Part shown: positions 1-12,225 of the stretch, in pieces
How positions within the stretch are numbered: the first letter of the stretch is position 1
How the letters are laid out: each line of letters opens with the position of its first letter
Assembly: GCF_032062135.1 (NCBI RefSeq)
Contig: NC_092859.1
Location: 48,328,142-48,392,141 of the forward strand
Source of the DNA: Pyxicephalus adspersus
Taxonomy: Eukaryota > Chordata > Amphibia > Anura > Pyxicephalidae
Direction: 5' to 3'
Length of the DNA: 64,000 bases
The notes under the pieces: model-generated
The model's input: only the letters and a program-made list of their open reading frames with translations
Told to the model about the DNA's origin: nothing
Databases searched by the model: none
Position numbers and translations under genes: made by a program

Positions 1-381
1 GATCACTCTATTCCATTGACTCCATTGTCCCCTTCTGATCACTTACCCGTAATTAAGTGCAGGGATCTCCGTTAGGGCAGGGATCAGCAACTTGCTTCCT
101 TGTTCAGTGCAGGCTTTTTACTTTCAGTTTGGCTCAGGAATAGACACGCCCTGCAGCCAGCATCAGAGACACACACGCTGCAGCCAGCATAAAGGACACA
201 CACGCAGGATCAGATATCTGGAGCTGTCTCGGTGAGTACTTTTTTAATTTACCAGTATGTATGCTTTTTTTTTCTTTTTCTCCTAGGTCTTATTTTCGAG
301 GTAGGTCTTATATTAGGGCAGGTTTACAAAATAGTGCTAGGTCTTACTTTCGGGGTAGGTCTTATTTTCGGGGAAACACGG
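1..381 (+). mobile_element. 3' part of a TA-flanked DNA transposon with TTTCCCCGA termini
   Basis: The segment ends TCGGGGAAACACGG followed by TA, which is the terminal inverted repeat of the complete copy at 58265-59279. It also shares the interior CTGCAGCCAGCAT - ACACACAC - GGATC text and the repeated AGGTCTTATTTTCGGGG phrases. A unit containing CTGCAGCCAGCAT is duplicated in tandem at about 151-205. The 5' end lies outside the window. No coding sequence is seen, so it looks non-autonomous; the superfamily is not determined. Confidence 0.7.
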
Positions 382-2169
382 TATAACTGAGCATGTACAT
401 GAATATTGAAGCATTATCATTCCTTCAAAGCAAACTCCAATTTGTAAAACAAAGACTGGCCTGGAAGGGTATTGGCTTTTTTCTGCTTGCAAAAGTCTTA
501 TGTTCCTAGAAGGTTCAATACCTCCACACAAAGCACTGAATCTATCTTGGAGAAATTAAGATTCAGATGAAAAGCAAAAATTTTACTTTATCAAAATTGT
601 TTCATGCATAAACCTGCAAAAATAAAGCAATATGGAATTCAAAATTCTTAAAAAATATTTGTAATTTATTTTAATTAAATAGATGGCAAAATAAAAGTAC
701 CCAATAGGGAAAAATGGATGACACTATTATGCGATTATAGATGGGAAACTGTAAAGGTGCACACAACAGTTGAGCAAGTACAACCTAATGAAACATCTTT
801 AAAAAAAAAAGGGAACCTACAGTTTTTTTTAGAAGAACTACAAGTACTACAATAAACAGCTTGGTAGATACAAGTACAAAGGTACCTGTTATCGTTGTAT
901 TCATGGTAACACTAAAAAGCTTGTAATTAATATTTTATACTAGAAGTCAAGCCTTTTTTATATACAGGTATGCAATAAATTAAGTACATTCCTTGGAAAT
1001 TGTTAATTATCCCAATATATTTGAACTTTTCCAAACAGTGTCAATACAAAAACAAAACTTGCCTTTCCAATGTTTTACCCAACAAAAATAATAATATATT
1101 TATGTACCATTGAAAAAGTAAGTACCCCCTTGGCCTCAGAAAATTATGTTGATCCCTTGACAATTAGAAAATACAAATTTCCGCATACAACCAGAAGGAA
1201 CGCAAACTTAAAATTCAAATGGAATGAAAGGCCTAAAAGAATCATTTGTTCACATTAAATGTTGCAAGATTTCACAGAATTCAGGATATGGCCCTCCTTA
1301 TAAGTTTCTAAATATAAAAAGTACAATACCGATTGACCGCTGATATCAGTACTGCTAGTCCAACTGCCTTTGAAAATGAATGGCAACCTACTGCACCGTC
1401 ACATTCTTCTTCATTGCTGTGCTTTGCATTAACACACACTCCTGCATAGAAAGGCACCTATGTGAAAAAAGCCCTTAGTGGCTCATTTCCAACACTGATA
1501 CAATATTTGTAACAATACTATTTAGCACTACTGAGACTGCCCTAAACTCAAAAGTAACGGTTAGCTAACAAGATCACCAGTTTTTTTTAATGAATTTTTA
1601 ATAGATAAGCACTGTTTAATATTTACAGTCACTTTAGTGTTGCTCACTATAATCAGTGCACAATCAAACCTCAATGCATATGAAGATTACAACTTAGATA
1701 GTGGGAATTCCCATAGGGGATAATGCTAATGAATTATGTTTTTTATCAACATCCCTGACCACCACCTTACAAAGTAGTGTAAATCGTTGCAGTAAAAGTA
1801 ACTGGACCATGTATGCTACTACCACATTCCAGTGAAAAGGGTTTTTGACTGAAACAATTTCTCTACTTTTAGAAGCCTAATCACCAGAGAACAAACATAT
1901 TTCCTCTTTAAAAGCTATCACATTATTAAAGTAGCAATAAGATTTCTAAAAGTGGAGAACAAAAAAATGTATAGAGTAGTTTTCTGTTCCTTATTAATTT
2001 ATATACAGGCCCCCTAGTTTTTGCTAACTTACTTTCAGAAATTCAAACAAAATTGAAACTTTTGACAAACATTATCTTAGTTTTGGATAGAGGACAAAAG
2101 GGTTAGAATAGAAAGGATAGAAAAGAAAAGAAAAGAAGGGTCTGGTATATGAAATTGGTTTAGTTCCTT
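382..2169. other. Intronic A+T-rich sequence, nothing recognised
   Basis: I see no conserved coding text, RNA gene or repeat end that I can name. Short open frames here have no recognisable composition. It is best read as GABRB2 intron. Confidence 0.5.
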
Positions 2170-2325
2170 GAGGGACTATTTACAGTAGTGAATCTGTCAA
2201 TCACGAATGGAAACATTCTCTAGTGGAGAATTAATTACTGCAATGGAAACACATGGACCTAGAAGATTCTCCACCAGGGAATGTTTTAGTAAATGTCAGA
2301 TGTCCCTGCTTTATAAATTGACCCC
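2170..2325. repeat. Short palindromic MITE (family A, copy 1)
   Basis: The left end (GGGACTATTTACAGTAGTGAATCTGTCA) is roughly the reverse complement of the right end, which includes GCTTTATAAATTGACCCC. The interior contains ATTCTCTAGTGGAGAA and ATTCTCCACCAGGGAATG, which also pair. Related copies are at about 5883-6019 and 63716-63824. A fold-back non-autonomous transposon is the likely origin. Confidence 0.6.
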
Positions 2326-2731
2326 TTGGTTTGAAGAACACAGACAATGACAGGACTTCTAGTCTTTCATTATTATGTTAAAAATAATGTTTTGTTCATG
2401 TATTTCCATTACAGATTTTCTTTTATTCCCTGTGCTGATGATAACATTGTTACCAGGGCAAGGAGTCAGAGGGAGTATTTGCAGAAGATTGCCTAATAAA
2501 ACTAACATGTTTAACCCTGTCGATTGTATACAAAAATACTAAAAATTACCTTTTGGCTTGAGATTCACATTAATCCCACATGCAAGGAAACTTCCAATAG
2601 GATGAAATATTTCCCATCATTGATCTCCAAAAAATGAATTTACCTTATTGTCTCTAGACTTAGTACATTCTTAGTTATGCTCCAAGCACAAGCTAACAGA
2701 TAAAAGAGCCAGAATAATAATTTTCATACTC

Positions 2732-3115
2732 CAGGTGCGTGACACAGAGTGGGTCAAAATTAAAAACTTAGACAAAGTCGAGGGCCAAACTTGAAGTTTA
2801 TTGAAAAAATTGAGGTAGTTTTTCCTTCTCCTTAGATATAAAACCTTTTCATATGGAAACAAAGAGGTTTTGCTTAACATTCAATTTACCGCTAATACAA
2901 TTCCCTGCGTCAATAAAACAGTCCAATGAGGGGCCACGCATAGGCAGAGAGGCCGCTGGTCTATAGACGCGTGTGATGCCAGGAATTGTAGTAGCGGCGC
3001 TATCTTAATGCAGCGGCGGGCCAGCTGCAATTCATATTTATAATTCCTTTGGGGGCCAAAAATATTTCTATTGGGGGCCAGATTTGGCTCTCGGGCCAGA
3101 GTTTGGCACCCCCTG
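2732..3115. mobile_element. hAT-type DNA transposon fossil, non-autonomous
   Basis: The right end reads GGCCAGAGTTTGGCACCCCCTG. Its reverse complement matches, imperfectly, the left end CAGGTGCGTGACACAGAGTGGGTCA. The interior AAGTCGAGGGCCAAACTTGAA and GGGGGCCAGATTTGGCTC phrases are typical of a vertebrate hAT repeat I recognise. No transposase is present, and I could not find an intact 8-bp target duplication. Confidence 0.55.
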
Positions 3116-3364
3116 CTTTAGTCTATGCATGAAAAATGCTGCTCGGCTTTCTACATGTTATACATCTATAGGAATTCCCACTGCCTTTGGGCGGGGTGAA
3201 TTGGGTGAATGTCACCAGTAGCGACTACAAGTTGTAGGGAAGAATGAGTGGTTGTTGTAGGACATATTAGAGCACAGACATTGAACACAGGACACCAGTA
3301 GTCCATCAACCTGGAAACGAGGCTCACTATAGAAGGCTACAGAAAGAATCTTAACTAGTCCTTT

Positions 3365-3620
3365 ACCTTTTTAACATTGGGGAACCCTTGAAATACCTTT
3401 CAAGTCTTAAGGGAACCCCCTCTATAATTACTATATCCAGGTTTGGTACATTGGTTTGCTGGTCAGTAGAGAGATAACCTTGTAGATAGCCAAAGTTACA
3501 TAAAATGATCTGGACATCTGAATGCCCAATGCTTAAGGAGCTAGGAACTCTAGCAATCTCTGGAGAAACCCAGGGGTTCCACGGAACAATGATCTAACCC
3601 TTCCAATCCAAAATCTAAAA
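3365..3620. repeat. Possible short repeat with GGTTCC-type ends
   Basis: GGGGAACCC near the left edge and GGGGTTCCACGGAAC near the right edge form a loose inverted pair. This resembles a common frog dispersed repeat, but I cannot fix its ends. Low certainty. Confidence 0.25.
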
Positions 3621-4189
3621 GGTAAGAATATACATTATAATACACTGCCTGTCCAAATAATCTTGACATTTAACAACGTATATTCCTACCCACAGTTACA
3701 TTCTTTTTTTCCCCATCATCTTGAATTAATAATGGGAGAGTTGGACCACTTTGTAAAGTCTTCTACAGCACATACTCAAAGTAGTTAAAGCCTGGACTCA
3801 AATGTAGTCAATCCACATGGGAAAATTATGTCCCATGGTCCCTGAACCAACCTTTTACAATTTGAGCCTGATTATTCCTGGCATGGTTATCTTGGATTCA
3901 GGTAGTCAGATGACATTATTTCTGGCACATAATAATTTGGAATTCCAACTTGGATTTCAGACCTGGACTTCTAAACTATTCTGGCTAGAAATGGTAGGAC
4001 AGTTTTCCTGTTCTGATCACCTCTAATAGTGACTTTAAAAAACATTCACTGGTAGTTCATTCATTTCAAACAAATGTACCTGAATGTTTTACCTTCCGTA
4101 TGCCAGTATGGTGCCCAATCCAGTTAATATGACTGTTTAATATGCAAACACCAGTCTTTTATTATGTCTTATGTCAGTAAATGGGCAGC

Positions 4190-4900
4190 TGATTTAAACA
4201 TCCATTTAGAACAGAAAGATTGGGTACAAATTTGAGAAACAACGGCGCATTATAGTGTAAATGCTTCAGTGATTGAGTCAAACTATAAGTTGATTATGCA
4301 TTGGTACATGGTACCTTATCATATGCACAAATTGTCACTTTTTTATATGATAAATGTTTCTGGGGATGTTCTGCACAAGGTACTTCATTGCACATTTAGT
4401 GGGACTGTCCTAAGATAAGACCTTACTGGATAGGTATCTATCAACTAGCTTAAAAAACACCAGTAGAGCCATTTCTTAACCTTCACCTGCCACATTGTAC
4501 TATTTTTACAGTTTAAATTATTAACCTTCCTTTTTACAGCAGCAAAGAAGGTGTTAGCAAAAGCTTGATGGTTTTCAACCCCGACTGTAAAATGTTGTGG
4601 TTTTTTGTCTAATAAAAAAATGAGGGCGATAGGATTTGACACTGGCTAGTTTGAGTGAGTCTGGTCCCCTTGGATAGAGATTTATCTTCTACGTTCTATT
4701 AATACCACTTTGCAATTTATTCTGGTATACCTGTAAGATCCCTTGGCATATTTTGTGGTGGACACCCGGGGGGAGGGAGGAAGTTCTTAGGGGAATGTTT
4801 TTTTTTCTCATTCTTTTATTGTTACATATAATTTTGGGAATTTTTTAAATGTCTATTGTTCTTTGTTTTGCTTATTTTTGAATATTCTAAAAAAAACTTG
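4190..4900 (+). mobile_element. L1-type LINE fragment, degraded ORF2 C-terminus
   Basis: Conceptual reading around 4265-4440 gives ESNYKLIMHWYMVPYHMHKL, then, after a frame change, CFWGCSAQGTSLHI-stop-WDC and KIRPYW. This preserves the C-x3-C-x7-H-x4-C pattern of the L1 ORF2 carboxyl terminus. Several frameshifts and stops make it a dead relic. It is much more decayed than the L1 at 19648-20487. Confidence 0.7.
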
Positions 4901-5160
4901 ATTACTTGAATGAAGTTAAATTAAGTTTAACTTGAATTACAAAAATCGAACAAGTGGTAACTGGGACTTTTTTTTATTAAATATTCACTTTTCAGGGTTT
5001 TTTTTAACATTGCCGTAAAAACACATATATTGATAAGGATAACTAAAATTTTCAATCAGTAATGCCTTTCATATAATTCAACTGTGCTTTAAAAAAAAAA
5101 ATTATATATATATTTATATATTTTTTAAAGCCCAGTGGAAATATTACACACTGGTATTTT

Positions 5161-5335
5161 TAAAGCTCTCCAAGACTGGTGAACCTGCGTGATCCAACAA
5201 ATCTGGAATGGATCTGGTGCAGGATTAAAAAGATTTGCCAACTAATCCGAAATAGATCTATTCCAGATTTGCTGGATCACCCAGGTTCTCCCATGATAGT
5301 CTATTTTCTCCAGTCTTGGAGAGCTTTAATCAGGC
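5161..5335. repeat. Palindromic MITE (family B, copy 1)
   Basis: The left end TAAAGCTCTCCAAGACTGG and right end CCAGTCTTGGAGAGCTTTA are exact reverse complements. Inner phrases GTGATCCAACAAATCTGGA and CCAGATTTGCTGGATCAC also pair. The whole unit is a fold-back element without coding capacity. Relatives are at 5671-5790, 32345-32442 and 41965-42180. Confidence 0.75.
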
Positions 5336-5670
5336 CTGATGTTTTGACTAGGAATACTCACAAAATGCTGATTTCTGTTTAAATATCTCATAAACAAAGT
5401 CTGTTAATGAGTGTTGACTCCTAAAAGCACTGGGTTGAACCCTGGCACATGTTGGCCAGTTTATCCATATTCAGACACACTGAAAAACTGCGCAGACCAA
5501 GTAGGGTAAAATGATGGAATCACTTAACATTAACAATGAAATTATGAAAATCAACCCAAAAAAAATCCACTAAGTACTTTGCTGTAACTCATCTGGCTTT
5601 TATGGCAGCTTGAATTATTTGAATTACCTAGATTTAATTCCATTTAAAGGTTTACATTTTATAAAGATTG

Positions 5671-5790
5671 TGGGCCTGGTTTCATAAAGCTCCCCAAGGC
5701 TGGAGAGGATACACTTTTATCAGTGAAGCTGGGTGATCTAGCAAGTCTGGAATGAGTCTGGTCTAGGAATCAAAACATTTGCTAGCAAAT
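5671..5790. repeat. Palindromic MITE (family B, partial copy)
   Basis: It starts GGCCTGGTTTCATAAAGCTC and contains GAAGCTGGGTGATCTAGCAA, matching the left half of family B. The right half is missing. Confidence 0.6.
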
Positions 5791-5882
5791 AGCAACTCAC
5801 TAAGGAAATGTTAACATCATTATCACATCAATGGAGGAAACTGCAAAGCATACTAGATATTATTTCAGGGGATGGCTTGGAA

Positions 5883-6019
5883 GTCTACCTATAAAGCAGT
5901 GAATATGGCATGCAATGGTGGAGGATTTTCCAGGTTCACGCATTCCAATGGCAGTATTGATTATTCACCAGGGAATGTTTCAGTCAATGTCAGATTCACT
6001 GCTTAACAAATTTACCCCA
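5883..6019. repeat. Short palindromic MITE (family A, copy 2)
   Basis: It carries ATAAAGCAGTGAAT at the left, and CACCAGGGAATGTTTCAGTC and CAGATTCACTGCTTAACAAA at the right. These are the same modules as copy 1 at 2170-2325. Confidence 0.55.
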
Positions 6020-6616
6020 TTTGCCTTTTTGGATTGGATTGGTGAGAGCCCCTTTTTAGATTGCATAGCATAGTTTGAGAATAAATAAATATGAGAATCC
6101 TCAGAAGTGAATCCAGCGTTTGTTTTTTTTTCATAAAAGTGTATATTCTTCAAAAATGCACTTCCTAATCTCTTGTCTAAAGCATTTTCATGCCTTATTT
6201 ATACTGTTCAACCAATATAAAAAATATTTATTTTCTTTTCAGTATCCATAAAACATTTTTCATAGAATTGTCTTGTCACATCTTGTACCAAAATAAAAAA
6301 CACTTTCAGCAGGCACAATCGTTACTTTGTGCCACTGTGTGTCATGATAATTTACCACTTTCGCCTTGTAAGGCATTGCTATGACTGAAATTTGTATCCC
6401 TGTGTCAGCTCCAAATTGTTTTATTTATACATTTTGTGTGGATCATTATTTCACTCTTACATCAATAAATGAAACAGTATTAAATGGAAAAGTAGTAAAA
6501 CAGAAAGAGTGCCTTCCAAGAGCCAGAAACAGATACAGCTAGTAAAGAATCTATTCAGGTCAAACATACTTTACCAATAGAATGTATATCACTATTGGTA
6601 ATAAGAGTGGGGTGTG

Positions 6617-6618
<2 letters not shown>

Positions 6619-6656
<38 letters not shown>
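6619..6656. repeat. (TA)n microsatellite
   Basis: An uninterrupted TA dinucleotide tract. Open frames across it (YIYIYI) are artefacts. Confidence 0.95.
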
Positions 6657-6663
<7 letters not shown>

Positions 6664-6705
6664 TTGAAAACTAAATGTCATCTGTATCATGTAGGATTTA
6701 CATTT

Positions 6706-7030
6706 CAAGTGGAACTAAACCCTAACTATGAAAATTTGTCTCCTGGCAGGTCCATTACTGCAGAAAGAACAGACAATGTCATTCTGCAAAAAAATAGGCT
6801 TACATGCCTGATCCAGATTTTTTAAATACACTGACCTGTCCTTGTACTGTTGCCACCATATTCACCTGGTCCACTGATCCCAGTCTAAATCCATCTTGAT
6901 TGGCCAAGCTGATGTAACTCCCACACATTCATGTTAATTCAGTCCTGAAAATCCCAGCAGCCACATGTGCGCACCAGTGTACTTTACAAATCAGATAGTG
7001 ATCGGGCAGGTAAGTACAGCATGTCCTGCC
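6706..7030. repeat. Diverged TTAA-family element (family C, partial)
   Basis: GTGGAACTAAACCCTAACTATGAAAATTTGTCTCCTGGCAGG near the left, and the AATCCATCTTGATTGGCC and GCAGGTAAGTACA phrases further right, resemble the element at 36153-36422. The terminal TTAA sites are not preserved. Confidence 0.4.
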
Positions 7031-7334
7031 TTATTGCAAATTTTCATATTACATCCTATTATGCTATTTGTGCAAATCTTACTCAAAATGAAAAATTAAA
7101 CTGATAAAATTTGTGCACAAATGCTCTTAAAGAAAAAACTATATTAGGAAATAAGACCATGTTTGAGGAGAAACAAAAGAACGGCTCTTTTAGGCAACAA
7201 CAGCGTTTTTAAAAAATGTCAGTTATATTGAGTAATTTAAAACTAAACATAGCTCAGCTAAACATTATTAGAGTACAAAATTAGTGCATACAATCTTATC
7301 TCAGAATAAGCAAATAGGAAATTAATGCTTTGTT

Positions 7335-7370
7335 TCCCGACACGTTTCACCGCAAAGGCTTCCTCAGGGG
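7335..7370 (-). repeat. Conserved bipartite motif CCTGAGGAAGCC...GAAACGTGTCGGG
   Basis: Read on the minus strand this is CCCCTGAGGAAGCC followed closely by GCGGTGAAACGTGTCGGG. The same two-part motif occurs at 46485-46521 and 61687-61725 within otherwise different sequence. It probably marks a dispersed frog repeat whose class I cannot name. Confidence 0.5.
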
Positions 7371-7561
7371 AGAATGGAGAGCATATTGGTAAGATTGAGA
7401 TGCGGGGATTGATGTGATAGGGAGAGTGTATGAAATGATATGATGTACTGACCATCTTTGAGGGATTTCCCTGGATGGTATTTAGGAATATGTATAGATA
7501 AATTGGAGGTAGTAGTAATTTATTCTTATGAAAGAGAATGACAGCAAATTTAAGTGTAGTC

Positions 7562-7740
7562 TATTAAGATGTGGTCCATTAAGATGTGGTCCATATTACT
7601 GGTAAATTCCGAGTCACTTCTCCCTCTCTGTCTACACAGACTCGCCACTTTTGCTGCATAGTTCCCATCATTCCATGCAACCCATGCAGCATTTTTTCTC
7701 TCCAGAATTCACCAGTAATATGGACTACACTAAATGGCAT
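7562..7740. repeat. Inverted repeat with an internal 16-bp tandem duplication
   Basis: CCATATTACTGGTAAATTC at about 7590-7608 pairs with GAATTCACCAGTAATATGG at about 7704-7722 with one mismatch, and the similarity extends a little outward. The left arm carries ATTAAGATGTGGTCC twice in a row. It is probably a small fold-back element. Confidence 0.55.
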
Positions 7741-7834
7741 TCATATTGTACCCTGCACACTGAATGTCTGCACAGCAAGGACAATTTCTGGGGGACCAAT
7801 CCCCCAATTGCATTTTAGAGTTGAATATTATTTT

Positions 7835-7975
7835 TGGAGATGTTGGGGAAACTGGAGCTCTCCAAGGAAAACCTACACAAACACAGGTGGAACATGCAAA
7901 CTCCTTGCTGATAGTGTCCCTGCTGGGAAGGTCCCAGTACTGCAGAGCCCCCTGCCCCCTCTGCATAGCATTTTG
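7835..7975 (-). mobile_element. Degraded tRNA-derived SINE (V-SINE-like)
   Basis: AACCTACACAAACACAGGTG, GGAACATGCAAACTCCTTGC and GATAGTGTCCCTGCTGGGAA correspond to the reverse complement of a vertebrate tRNA-derived SINE body. The tRNA-like promoter end would follow to the right but has decayed. This is recognition by memory of the family, not by alignment. Confidence 0.5.
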
Positions 7976-8276
7976 ATGGAGTTACCTTTTTTTTAAAAAG
8001 TGCCTTGGCTACTCACATTTCCATTTTGTGCTTTACCACTAATTTTCATAAACACAACACTACTACTATGAGAAAATACTGCATGATACAAGCAAAAGTG
8101 CCAGTTTCTACTTTCAGCCTAATTACCACTGAATAAATAATAGCCTATGGTGTGCTAATTAACTGTTTCAAGCCTTTAAAAGTCACATAATCACAAGATT
8201 GATGTCATTAACATTTCTAGCTTGAATTACCCTTTTACACGTTGTAGTGTCATTAGCACCACATGACTCATTATGA

Positions 8277-8302
8277 ATATATATATATATATATATATAT
8301 AA
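8277..8302. repeat. (TA)n microsatellite
   Basis: Simple TA dinucleotide tract. Confidence 0.9.
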
Positions 8303-9430
8303 TTTCAACTTATCAGGAAGCATACAAATAAAATATTGGACTTTGGTGATCTTCAGTCTTTAAGTTGGACACATAAATACAAATTTAGACTACCAAACTA
8401 AGTATGTGACAAATTAGGGTTAGCTTTTACCTACCCTGTAAAAGTGTAATAGTCAAGTGTTCCAAAGTTATTTTCAGTACATATGTAAAAAAAAAGCTTC
8501 AGGCAATATTGTTAACTGTATTTTTGGAAAGCTTTTTAAACATATTTTTCAATGATACACAGGTACAATGGCAAATGTATTTATGTTCAATTCAGTTTTG
8601 TAGTACAGCACAATTGTTTTTGCTTTGCTGCTCCATCAGACAGTGGAAATCTATACATTAGACTAATTGAAAACAGCGTGCTCACTATGCATCTAATAAA
8701 TTATTTTAAAAGTTGTTAAGTAGATTGATTACACTGAGCCACTGAGATCTTTCCCTAATGTCTACAAATCTATATAATTATTGGAATATAGCAAGAATAC
8801 GCACTTGCTAGAAATACTTTATACTTTTTTATCTCTGTAAACAGTTTGGTTATCCTTTGGAACCAGTTACGTCTGTATTTATAATATTATTCATGAAACG
8901 ACTTCAGTTTTCACTCTAAGCTAAATTGTATTGGTCTAGTTTCATATATACTGTTAGTAGCGATGCAAAGAGGATCGCTGTTTACAGCATGTGAATGGCT
9001 TACCTGTATGTAACAAGTGAGGTCCCAAATCATTTTTTGCACTGGAACACTTACTTGGAAATCCTTTTCAGGAATTCAGAATTTTTCAATTGAAAAAACA
9101 GAGATGCTCTTATTCACTGCGTACCTACCTATGATAGTTTTGCTATTATGAAAAGCTTCATTAATTTTTTTGAATAGGATTACAGTCTAAGGCACAATGC
9201 TGAAACATTAATTAAAAGCCAAGTGATTATAAATGCATTACAACTGATTTGCTGTGAAATGAAAATATATAATATGCTGCAGAACAATACACAAAACCTT
9301 TTTTTACTTTTTTATCTGTTATTACTGTGTCCACTGGAGAATGAACTGATAAGTTGTTGGACTTCTCTGCAAAAGAAATTGAGAATATTTTAAACCTATT
9401 ACAGGGGACTGAAACTTCTACATTTCCAAA
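8303..9430. other. Intronic A+T-rich sequence, nothing recognised
   Basis: No gene, RNA or repeat boundary is recognised here. Confidence 0.5.
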
Positions 9431-11000
9431 TCATTTAATAACATCCAAATCTCCACTTAGCAAGAGGGAAAAATGATTGAGAAAGTGGAGAGAAATAAAA
9501 TAGAAGAAAAGGTGCAGAACAGGAGGAATACTGGAAATAGGAAACAGTTTGAGGGCACCAGAGGCATATAGTAAGACAGATAGATTCTGCACTTAAGGTT
9601 GGACTTTCAACATCATTAAGGTAACTACTAAAGGTAGACAAGACATCATGGGGGTGCTGCAGGCAGACAGGAGGAGCAGCACAGAGGGTCACAGATTTTC
9701 CATGTTTGTGAAGGGGACCAGCTGTGCGTGAAAATGACGGGAATACAGGCTGCGCATGCATGCTTCAATACTGGACAGTGGCTGAGCAGCCTTAGTGCTT
9801 GGGAAGTGCCATCATGTGCAGCGTTAGCTGCGTGACGTGTGACAACATTTGTGGAGGGCCGGTTGTTTAAACTTGCCTGATATTTTCCCGCCAACACAGT
9901 GAATCAGAGCATTCAGCTCATGTTCCAGTGATACATGTGGGCTGGGCTGAGGAAAAGGTAAAGGAGAACCATAGCTCTCAAGCCCTCAGAAAAGCTTTCC
10001 CTACTGTCCTTTCTTCACATACCTCTCTATGGAGTGCTCTCTGGGGGAAAGGTCTGGCACAGTATCTGGAGAAATGGGGGGGAGGTACACGAACAGTGTC
10101 TGGACTCTGGAGGATTAACAGAATATGAGTTCTGGCACCATTTTTCTTACAGAAAAGCACTGTATCTGTATATGTGTAGGCTGGAAACAGAATAAAATAA
10201 GCAGTGCCACAAAAGAACAACGCAGGCTGCTGGAGGTAAATTAGAGAAGCAATGCCTAGTCAAAGCCCTAAATAATACCCACTGGAAAGGGAGGCCCATA
10301 GCAAAGCAAGGTAGGTGCAGGGTCTACATGACAGCATGTGAAGAGGAGACAAGGAAGGAAAGGCTTAAGGAGAAGAAGGGGCCAAGGAGGAGTCAGTATT
10401 GGATTGGTTGGAAGGTAGGGGTGGAGTTAGGTGGAAGGAAGGCGTTAAAAGAGGTAAGCACGAAGTTTCCAGGTCAGTATTTGGTGAGAAAAATGTTCCC
10501 GTCTGCCCATCCCCAATGGTTAAGGCTGGGAAGGAAGAACAGTGGGGGTGGAGTAGTTGGGCTCTTGGAAGGCAAGGGTCCTGGTCTGTAATTTTGTAAG
10601 ACGGATCCAATTTCGCTGTGGTGCCCCTTAAGTAATTAACGGTTATGGTCCCTGAGGTAGTGCAGGGTGGCTAGGGGCCATTATGGTGTGATGACTTGGA
10701 ATTAAGAATTTAGTTTGGTGCTAACTTTGCCTTCCAGCACCTGCAGCCTTGTTGTTGGCTTTGAAACGGGTATATTTGTTGTTTAGTGAGTGAAGTACTG
10801 TTGTATAATTTTGGGTTAAAATGTTGAAGAATATATGTTATGTTTTATGTATGTTATTTAAAGTTTATAAAAGATTTTATGTTAATTTGTAAATGGTTAT
10901 TCAAGTTGTTGTTTTAAATAAATGGTTGCTTGCCATCCATTTCAAGTCCAGTAAGGTTTCAGGGTGTATTTTTTTGGGGTGAGAGGTGGGGAGGGCTGGT
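9431..11000. other. G-rich, comparatively GC-rich block, unclassified
   Basis: This block is richer in G than its surroundings, with purine-rich runs such as GGAAGGAAAGGCTTAAGGAGAAG. It ends in A+T-rich text with an AATAAA at about 10916. Small frames overlap on both strands without protein-like conservation. It somewhat resembles the block at 29880-30320. A decayed retroelement, for example of DIRS/Ngaro type, is a guess I cannot support with a protein motif. Confidence 0.25.
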
Positions 11001-11814
11001 AAGCCGTTACAAGCAAATAAAGTAAAAGGCGAGTGGGGTCGATGTCTGAGTTACGCTGGTCATGTTGTAGGGGATTTGAAATGGGCAGTTTGTGGGAGAA
11101 AACCCACAAATATATGGAAATTTAAAAAGGATTTTGAGTGGAGGAGTGAACAATAAATTCTTTAAGTCAAAATAAAATGGCATTACCAATTTATGGGGCC
11201 AAGGGTATACTTTCCACAGCATACTATATTATCTATTATAATTTTTGTTATGTAAATGAAAAGTTCAAATATGTTGAAAAAGTCAGTAATATAAATAGGT
11301 GTACTCTTTTTCACATTACTGTATATAAATCATTATGACACCACCACTTACCTATTAATCAGTAAAGCTGTGATCAACAGCCAGCACAAGGGTACCTACC
11401 CTCTGCTCTCCTCCGCTGTCACTGTTTTGGTGTTTTTTGTCAGAAGGACATTACTTTGCCATTCTGACAGGAACTGGAAGAAAGGTGTGATGATCCAGTA
11501 ATCAGCACAATAGTTTTTACAAACTGTAGTTTTTCTGATAATGTTTCTTAGAGAAAAGTTCAAAACACAGCAATGCCAGGTGTCAGAAGAAATACCAGAA
11601 TTTATAGGAGCAGGGGTTGGTTTGGGTAAGGCTTGTCATAACTTGTGGTGGTGCAGAGGTAAAGACTTCCACTTCTTATTTGCTCTGGTGAAGACAAAGT
11701 TGGTGTGAAGCCTGGGAGGACATGCACTCTGTATTTAAGTTCTGATGAATTTTTAAAGACACAAGAAAAGATTTTTGCTGGGGGAGGCAGGGTGATGTCT
11801 TTGCCTGAGGGGGT

Positions 11815-12225
11815 TAAGATTGAACCCTACTGAACATCTCTTGAGAGACCTAAAAATGGCTGTCCACCAACAGTCCCCAATGTGACTGAGCTTGAGAGGA
11901 TTTGCATCGAAGAATAGGAGATAATCTCCCAATCTAGGTGCGCAAAGCTTGGGGCATTATACCCAAAAAAACTAGGCACGATAATTGCTGCCAATTGTGC
12001 AGTAACTTAACTACTTAACTTAGGTAATAAGTAAAGGATAGGAACATTTATGTAAATTTGATATTTTAGCTTTTTCTTTTTATTACATTTTTTGTTTTCA
12101 CTTTGTCAATATGGGGAACTGAGTGAAGATGCGTGAGAAAAAAAATTAAAAACTTTAAAGCATCAGGCTGCAACATACCAAAATTAAAAAGCCAAGGGGG
12201 TCTGAATACATTCTGAAGCCAATAA
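11815..12225 (+). pseudogene. Tc1-like transposase C-terminus and 3' end, fossil
   Basis: Conceptual reading gives LNPTEHLLRDLKMAVHQQSP, then after a frame slip TELERICIEE, SQSRCAKLGALYPKKLGTII. This is the carboxyl part of a Tc1-family transposase, and the Glu of the NPxE motif is the third catalytic acidic residue (DD34E). The following A+T-rich tail contains TTTGTCAATATGGGGAACTG and GGGTCTGAATACATTC, like the 3' end of a fish and frog Tc1 family. Frameshifts and stops show that it is inactive. It belongs to a different Tc1 family from the copy at 25127-26534. The 5' half is not recognisable. Confidence 0.7.

Noticed and set aside
7835..7975. Possible functional tRNA gene in the SINE
   Set aside because: The tRNA-like part is too decayed to fold, and only the SINE body is recognisable.
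7586..7996. A 136-codon plus-strand frame
   Set aside because: It runs across a fold-back repeat and an antisense SINE fragment, overlaps other frames, and has no protein family resemblance.
10328..10610. Overlapping frames of 66-87 codons on both strands
   Set aside because: They arise from purine-rich low-complexity sequence, which suppresses stops in several frames at once.
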